In this document: piece by piece, positions 59,744-64,000 of the stretch
Layout: each line of letters starts with the position of its first letter
How positions within the stretch are numbered: the stretch's first letter is position 1
NCBI RefSeq assembly: GCF_003315595.1
Contig: NZ_QNQU01000033.1
Span: 1 to 64,000 of the forward strand
Reading direction: 5' to 3'
Length of the DNA stretch: 64,000 nt
DNA from: Pedobacter miscanthi
Lineage (GTDB): Bacteria; Bacteroidota; Bacteroidia; Sphingobacteriales; Sphingobacteriaceae
Notes under the pieces: model-generated
What the model was told of the DNA's origin: nothing
What the model saw: the letters and a program-made list of their open reading frames with translations, nothing else
Database searches by the model: none
Program-made: the position numbers and the translations under genes

Positions 59744-61043
59744 CGATTGGTTAGATATTGATGTACTGGAAGATTACCTTGATGGTAAGCTTGATGCCAA
59801 AGCTATGCACTTTGTAGAAAGACAGGCTCTGGAAGATCCTTTTGTGGCCGAAGCTTTAGAAGGCTTAAAACAATCGCCAAAACGCAAACAAACGCTTTCT
59901 ATTTTACAAAAACAACTGTACGACCGTGTTTCGGAAAAACCGATAAAACGTAAACTTTGGGGCATTACCACGCAAAGGTTAAGTATTGCTGCAACCGCTA
60001 CCGTTGCTTTTATTGCGGTAAGTATTCTATTCTTTATGCGCGAAACCAACCGCAGAAATGCAGAAGTTGCAGCACGCAAAAAGGAAGGGGTAATTGTTAG
60101 ACTGGATAGCAGTACAGCTGTTGCTTCAACTCAGCCAAAAACGGATACAGCGGTTCAAAGTGCAACCAAATCTGCTTTGATAGACCAGGCCATTACTGAT
60201 GCAAAAACCGTCGATCTGGCAAAAAACTCCAGAACAAAAGCGATTGTTCAACCCGCGGAGAGAGCAGTTGCCGAACAAAAAGCAGTAATTGATTATAACC
60301 GCAAAGGTACCGCCAGATTTGAGAATTTTAATGGCTATGCGAGTAAAGCAAAAGCAGTGCAGGAAGCATTAAATGAACCGGCAATTGCGGCAGCCCCTGC
60401 ACCGGCGTTTGGCTCAGGTAAAATAGCATTTATTGGCAATGTGGTTAATCAGAGCAATGGCCAGCCCATTCAGGGTGCAGTAGTAAAACTGGCGGGCTCT
60501 AAAAATGTTACCGCAACTGATGCTAAAGGGTACTTTTATTTACCAGCCGATAGCAATGCAAAAGATAAAGACCTGTTGATTAATGCAATTGGATTTAAAG
60601 AGGCGCCGGTAATAGGATTGCAGGATCCGAATGCGATTAAAAATGCTTTAACCGGTAACAGGACATTAAACGAAATTGCTTTGATTACAGGCTCTAACGG
60701 ACAGAAGAAAGAAAATATACTTGCTCCGAAAATTACCTTGCGTGCAGAACAGAATTTAGATGGAAAAGCAGCAGAAGAGATTACTAAACCTGTTCCGGTT
60801 TCTACCATAAACTATACACAATACCTCGAAAGCAACAATAAGTTATATAACCCGAAAGGACCAGAGCAGTTTGTTATTTTAAGCTTTAAGGTTAAAAAGA
60901 ACGGACGGCCTACCAACATCGCCATTATAAAATCGCTGAACAAAAAAGCTGACGCAGAAGCGATGCGGCTTATCCAAAGTGGTCCGGATTGGGTATTGCC
61001 CAAAAACGGAACTGATTCAGTAGAAATCAGCGTGAAGTTTTAA
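59736..61043 (+). CDS. Membrane anti-sigma-like protein with carboxypeptidase-like and TonB-type domains
   Basis: A 435-residue protein. Residues ~1-80 are cytoplasmic and anti-sigma-like (DVLEDYLDGKLDAKAMHFVE at 9-28). One membrane helix follows (about 88-108, IAATATVAFIAVSILFFM), then a low-complexity periplasmic linker (to about 225), a carboxypeptidase-like regulatory domain (about 228-305, FIGNVVNQSNGQPIQGAVVKL and so on), and a C-terminal TonB-type domain (about 365-435). The start is GTG at 59736, overlapping the sigma gene by 8 bases. It likely restrains the upstream sigma factor until a periplasmic or outer-membrane signal arrives. Confidence 0.85.
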   Translation: MNNDWLDIDVLEDYLDGKLDAKAMHFVERQALEDPFVAEALEGLKQSPKRKQTLSILQKQLYDRVSEKPIKRKLWGITTQRLSIAATATVAFIAVSILFFMRETNRRNAEVAARKKEGVIVRLDSSTAVASTQPKTDTAVQSATKSALIDQAITDAKTVDLAKNSRTKAIVQPAERAVAEQKAVIDYNRKGTARFENFNGYASKAKAVQEALNEPAIAAAPAPAFGSGKIAFIGNVVNQSNGQPIQGAVVKLAGSKNVTATDAKGYFYLPADSNAKDKDLLINAIGFKEAPVIGLQDPNAIKNALTGNRTLNEIALITGSNGQKKENILAPKITLRAEQNLDGKAAEEITKPVPVSTINYTQYLESNNKLYNPKGPEQFVILSFKVKKNGRPTNIAIIKSLNKKADAEAMRLIQSGPDWVLPKNGTDSVEISVKF

Positions 61044-61073
61044 AAGATTCTCTTTTCAAAACAGTTTTCTAAA

Positions 61074-61107
61074 TAGATTGCTTCGTCGTTCCTTCTCGCA
61101 ATGACGA
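61074..61107. repeat. Partial CATTGCGAGG-type element (right arm only)
   Basis: AGATTGCTTCGTCGTTCC then TTCTCGCAATGACGA matches one arm of the ~100-bp elements at 11185-11285 and 35942-36040. It lies directly between the anti-sigma-like gene and the PNPOx-like gene and supplies an ATG (61101) that is probably not the real start. Confidence 0.65.
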
Positions 61108-61121
61108 CAGACTTAAATATC

Positions 61122-61760
61122 ATGTACAAACTCCCACATTTTACAGCTAAAAACCAGGATGAAATTCTTGAGTTTATGCACCAAAATACTTTTATCACCT
61201 TAATCGGTTTCGATGGAGAATATCCGGTTGCCACACAGGTACCGGTTAAAACAGTAATCGATGGCGATTCAATAAAACTCATTGGCCATATCATGACCAA
61301 AACGGATCATTGCAAAGCTTTTGAACAAAATCCGAAGGTAATGGCCATTTTTACAGGTGCACATGCTTATATAAGTGCTTCTGTATACGAAACTCCTGCT
61401 GTAGCATCAACATGGAATTATAAAACGGTTCAGGCCAAAGGTACCATCAGGCTTATGGATCCAGAAGAAACCTATCAGGTAATCAAAGAATTAACCAATA
61501 AGTACGAAAATCCGGAAACAAGTCCCGCGGCATTTAACAAAATGGACAAAGCTTATATCCAGAAACATTTAAAGGCAATTACCGGCTTCGAAGTTTCGGT
61601 GAACCATATTGATCATGTTTTTAAAATGAGCCAGAATCATTCAGTAAAAAACCAGGAAAGTATCGTCTCAAATTTAGAGAAAAGCGAAGATGTATTGGCG
61701 CAAGAAGTAGCGAAGGAAATGAGCAAATCAATGAAAGATTCTTCACTACGTTCAGAATGA
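61122..61760 (+). CDS. Pyridoxamine-5'-phosphate-oxidase-like (PNPOx-type) FMN-binding protein
   Basis: A 212-residue protein of the split-barrel FMN-binding fold (Pyridox_oxidase-like/HugZ-type family). Visible blocks: LIGFDGEYPVATQVPVK (early barrel strands), IKLIGHIMTKTDHCKAFEQNPKVMAIFTGAHAY-like segment (quoted in part), STWNYKTVQAKGTIRLM (conserved W), and HLKAITGFEVSVNHIDHVFKMSQN (in part). Such proteins bind FMN or haem; the exact reaction is unknown. The ATG at 61122 is chosen because the upstream ATG at 61101 is part of an intergenic repeat. Confidence 0.8.
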   Translation: MYKLPHFTAKNQDEILEFMHQNTFITLIGFDGEYPVATQVPVKTVIDGDSIKLIGHIMTKTDHCKAFEQNPKVMAIFTGAHAYISASVYETPAVASTWNYKTVQAKGTIRLMDPEETYQVIKELTNKYENPETSPAAFNKMDKAYIQKHLKAITGFEVSVNHIDHVFKMSQNHSVKNQESIVSNLEKSEDVLAQEVAKEMSKSMKDSSLRSE

Positions 61761-62094
61761 CAGAAGAGTTAACGCATAACTTATTTATTGTCTCCGTCAT
61801 TTCGAGCGGAGTAAAACGTAGTCGAAAAATCTATTTAGGTAAATCTCTCCTGCACGCCGTCACCCTGAACTTGTTTCAGGGTCTTTCATGCACGATAGAT
61901 CTCTCCACTCCGCCAATGCTCTGGTCGAGATGACGCCCGTTTTCTTAAATCGTCATCCTGAGCGGAGTCGAAGGATCTCCATTCCATTGCGTTTTCAGTT
62001 GAGATGACGCCCGTTTTATTGTATTCTGTTAAGTGCCCTTCCTTAGCGCTCATTGCTAAAAACTCCGCGTCCTTTGCGGTGAAACACCAAACAA
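61761..62094. repeat. Composite GTCATTTCGAGCGG- and CAGGGT-type palindromes
   Basis: No gene is seen. At 61796-61934, outer arms GTCATTTCGAGCGGAGT and ...GGTCGAGATGAC enclose an inserted ACCCTGAACTTGTTTCAGGGT (61862-61882), an element within an element. Next is GTCATCCTGAGCGGAGTCGAAGGATC (61952-61977), and then a partial GTTTTCAGTTGAGATGACGC arm. The remaining bases are plain spacer to the terminator. Confidence 0.7.
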
Positions 62095-62124
62095 AAAAGA
62101 CCAAAGCTAATGCCTTGGTCTTTT
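62095..62124 (-). terminator. Terminator after the phosphate-transporter gene
   Basis: AGACCAA and TTGGTCT arms (with one interior mismatch) form a stem, followed on the minus strand by a U-run (complement of AAAAAA at 62093-62098). It lies 23 bases past the stop of the phosphate transporter gene. Confidence 0.7.
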
Positions 62125-62146
62125 GAGTATATTAAGGATTTTGTTT

Positions 62147-63157
62147 TTACTTTAAATAGTAAATGATGGCATAAATAATGGCTGCCAACGTAGCCGAAAC
62201 CGGGATGGTTAAAATCCATGCCCAGATCAGATTAATTGTAACACCCCAACGTACTGCCGATACACTTTTTACCACACCCACACCCACAATAGAGCCTGTA
62301 ATGGTATGTGTAGTAGAAACCGGGATACCGAAATGCTCGGTAATGCCTAATGTAATGGCACCAGCACCCTCGGCAGCAACACCTTCTAAGGCTGTTACCT
62401 TTGTAATTTTCGATCCCATGGTTTTAACGATTTTCCAGCCACCACTCATGGTACCTAACGATATTGCAGAATAGCAGCATATTGGCACCCAGGCCGGCAT
62501 CGATTCGAAGTTCGGGATAACCTTAGCCGCAATTAAAGCGGTAGCAATGATCCCCATTACTTTTTGTGCATCATTCCCCCCGTGGAAGAAACTTAATGCA
62601 GCAGATGAGATCAATTGAAGGCGTTTAAACCATTTCTCTGCTGTAGCAGGTTTAGCGTGGCGACAGATGTTTATAATAATCAGCGTTAAAACCACCGAAA
62701 TTACCATACCAATGATTGGCGCAAGCACAATAAACGATACGATTTTAACAACATATCCCATTTCCACCGCAGCAAGCGGACTAGCTCCAATTAACAAAGC
62801 GTGTGTCATACCAGCTCCTGCAAAACCGCCGATAAGGGTATGAGATGAACTTGAAGGGATACCATACCACCAGGTTAACAGGTTCCAGATAATTGCAGCA
62901 ATTAAGCCTGCAAGAATAACTTCCAGAGTGATATAATTTTCGATTACGGTTTTAGCAACCGTGTTGGCCACTTTGTGGTCGGTAAAATAAAAGTAAGCAG
63001 CGAAGTTGAACAACGCAGCCCACAAAACCGCCTGAAAAGGCGTAAGCACTTTTGTAGAAACAACTGTTGCAATCGAGTTAGCGGCATCGTGGAAGCCGTT
63101 AATGTAATCGAAAGCAATAGCCAGAATTACAACAACAACCAATAAGGTAGTTACCAT
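62147..63157 (-). CDS. PiT-family inorganic phosphate transporter
   Basis: A 336-residue inner-membrane transporter of the PiT family, which moves phosphate (often as metal phosphate) with protons or sodium. The two inverted repeats are visible: the N-terminal GFHDAANSIATVVSTKVLTP (about 21-40) and the C-terminal GIPVSTTHTITGSIVGVGVVK (in part, about 275-296), plus SSSHTLIGG and FFHGGNDAQKVMGII. It follows the DUF47 gene by 12 bases, a pairing found in many bacteria. Confidence 0.94.
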   Translation of the reverse strand: MVTTLLVVVVILAIAFDYINGFHDAANSIATVVSTKVLTPFQAVLWAALFNFAAYFYFTDHKVANTVAKTVIENYITLEVILAGLIAAIIWNLLTWWYGIPSSSSHTLIGGFAGAGMTHALLIGASPLAAVEMGYVVKIVSFIVLAPIIGMVISVVLTLIIINICRHAKPATAEKWFKRLQLISSAALSFFHGGNDAQKVMGIIATALIAAKVIPNFESMPAWVPICCYSAISLGTMSGGWKIVKTMGSKITKVTALEGVAAEGAGAITLGITEHFGIPVSTTHTITGSIVGVGVVKSVSAVRWGVTINLIWAWILTIPVSATLAAIIYAIIYYLK

Positions 63158-63169
63158 GTTTGTTTTTTA

Positions 63170-63811
63170 TTAAGCGTTTTTAACCAAGATAGTTTCAAGC
63201 ACATTCGCTACATCCTCACATTTATCTGTCGCTTTTTCTATCGTTTGTAAAACCTCTTTTTGTTTAATTAATTCAATCGCATTGGTTTCGTATTCGAATA
63301 AACGGGCAACCGCCAATGTAAATACGTAATCGGCCTGGTTTTCGCCGCTGTTAATACGGATACAGGCATCAGCAATTACACGGATATTTTTGAAACTGCG
63401 TAATTCTTTGATGGCTTTATCAATATCGGTACACATTTCTACCAAAAGCTCTGCAATTTTAACAATCGGCTCGTTAATGGTATTCATGTTGTACATCTGC
63501 ATGCGGTTTGCAGTTCCGTAAATATAATCGGCAACATCATCAACGGCAGTAGCCAGTTGGTGGATGTCTTCACGATCGAACGGCGTAATGAAGTTCCTGC
63601 TCAATTCAAGAAAGATCGAATGGGTAATATCGTCTCCCACGTGCTCTAAGCGTTCAATCTCTTTAAAAATAGTTTTTCTGCTTTCAGCATCACCTGTGCT
63701 TACCATTTCTAAAAGGGCTTCTGCAATCTTTAATGCATTGCTACCAGCCTGCTCGAAAAGTGGGTGAAACTTTCTGTCCTGAGGGGTAAAGAACTTAAAA
63801 ATATTGTTCAT
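63170..63811 (-). CDS. DUF47/PhoU-like phosphate transport regulator
   Basis: A 213-residue soluble helical-bundle protein of the DUF47 family, related to PhoU, usually encoded next to PiT transporters and thought to adjust their activity. Visible: FEQAGSNALKIAEALLEMV, the E-x-x-D/H pattern KEIERLEHVGDDITHSI (metal-binding-type helix), TPFDREDIHQLATAVDDVADYIYG, and the second half ATDKCEDVANVLETILVKNA. It is the first gene of the DUF47-PiT pair. Confidence 0.93.
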   Translation of the reverse strand: MNNIFKFFTPQDRKFHPLFEQAGSNALKIAEALLEMVSTGDAESRKTIFKEIERLEHVGDDITHSIFLELSRNFITPFDREDIHQLATAVDDVADYIYGTANRMQMYNMNTINEPIVKIAELLVEMCTDIDKAIKELRSFKNIRVIADACIRINSGENQADYVFTLAVARLFEYETNAIELIKQKEVLQTIEKATDKCEDVANVLETILVKNA

Positions 63812-63830
63812 GTTAATTTTTAATATGTTG

Positions 63831-63838
63831 CAAAGCTA
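63831..63838 (-). promoter_or_regulatory. Predicted -7 box for the DUF47-PiT operon
   Basis: Minus-strand TAGCTTTG matches TAnnTTTG exactly, 19 bases before the ATG at 63811. The -33 region is AT-rich with no clear TTTG. Confidence 0.4.
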
Positions 63839-64000
63839 CAAGCCCAATGTTAAGTTAATGTTAATTCATTAATTATATTAAGAAATTATTACCTGTTTTT
63901 GTCACATTACATTGCTTTCAACTTCCTTTTAGGTATTTGATAATGAAACGAATAAAGCCTTATGAAAATAATAATGAGGTGTGTAAGTTGAGAGTTGTGG

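Overview
The window looks like the chromosome of a Bacteroidota member, most likely Sphingobacteriaceae and Pedobacter-like. The support is a SusC/SusD pair, type IX secretion (T9SS) proteins (a gliding-motility-type C-terminal domain and a PorP/SprF partner), the futalosine menaquinone genes mqnB and mqnD, TAnnTTTG promoter boxes with few Shine-Dalgarno sites, several TTG/GTG starts, and many short intergenic palindromes. No rRNA, tRNA, prophage, CRISPR array or plasmid replication gene was seen.

Layout. 1-4.6 kb: susC-susD nutrient-uptake operon (minus). 4.7-12.8 kb: amino-sugar and cell-wall recycling genes (anmK, a fused NagB/PIG-L protein, a NagX-type acyltransferase, a LacI regulator and a DigH-type glycosidase), interrupted by a REP-associated tyrosine transposase (RAYT) flanked by palindromes. 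13-25 kb: a coiled-coil membrane protein, a 1243-residue NtrY-like kinase, fabD, folE-queD, mqnB, mqnD, a histidine kinase/response regulator pair, and an SSB-like DUF3127 protein. 25.4-27.2 kb: an RNA methyltransferase and an unknown protein. 27.2-32.3 kb: a peptide-export island of three double-glycine-leader peptides, an HlyD adaptor and a C39-peptidase ABC exporter, with a divergent XRE regulator. 32.4-35.9 kb: an HD hydrolase, a membrane protein, and the paired radical-SAM/TIGR03915 putative DNA-repair genes. 36.2-38.3 kb: groES-groEL. 38.6-45.5 kb: a 1982-residue T9SS adhesin translationally coupled to a PorP/SprF protein. 45.6-53.1 kb: MgtC, a TonB-like protein, an RDD protein, serine dehydratase, a C1 peptidase, an AEC carrier and a DEAD-box helicase. 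53.3-55.9 kb: an ECF sigma factor followed by small envelope proteins, a truncated glycosyltransferase and Hsp20. 56-57.1 kb: a tandem array of a ~338-bp composite repeat. 57-64 kb: a beta-propeller lipoprotein, DUF4197, a second ECF sigma with a membrane partner, a PNPOx-like protein, and a phosphate transporter with its DUF47 partner.

How it works together. The most distinctive functional unit is the peptide-export island. It carries two near-identical 77-residue precursors, duplicated together with their 5' leaders, plus a shorter diverged third one. All have a GG leader, no cysteine, acidic Gly/Ser-rich cores and a shared GNNIG motif, next to a dedicated exporter. No immunity gene is obvious, so bacteriocin and signal roles both remain open. 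The second notable theme is repeats. One RAYT gene, REP-like palindromes of the same design scattered across the window, and mosaic palindromes (GTCATTTCGAGCGG-type, ACCCTGAA...TTCAGGGT-type and CATTGCGAGGAGG-type) fill most longer intergenic gaps, and they are combined inside the 338-bp tandem array.
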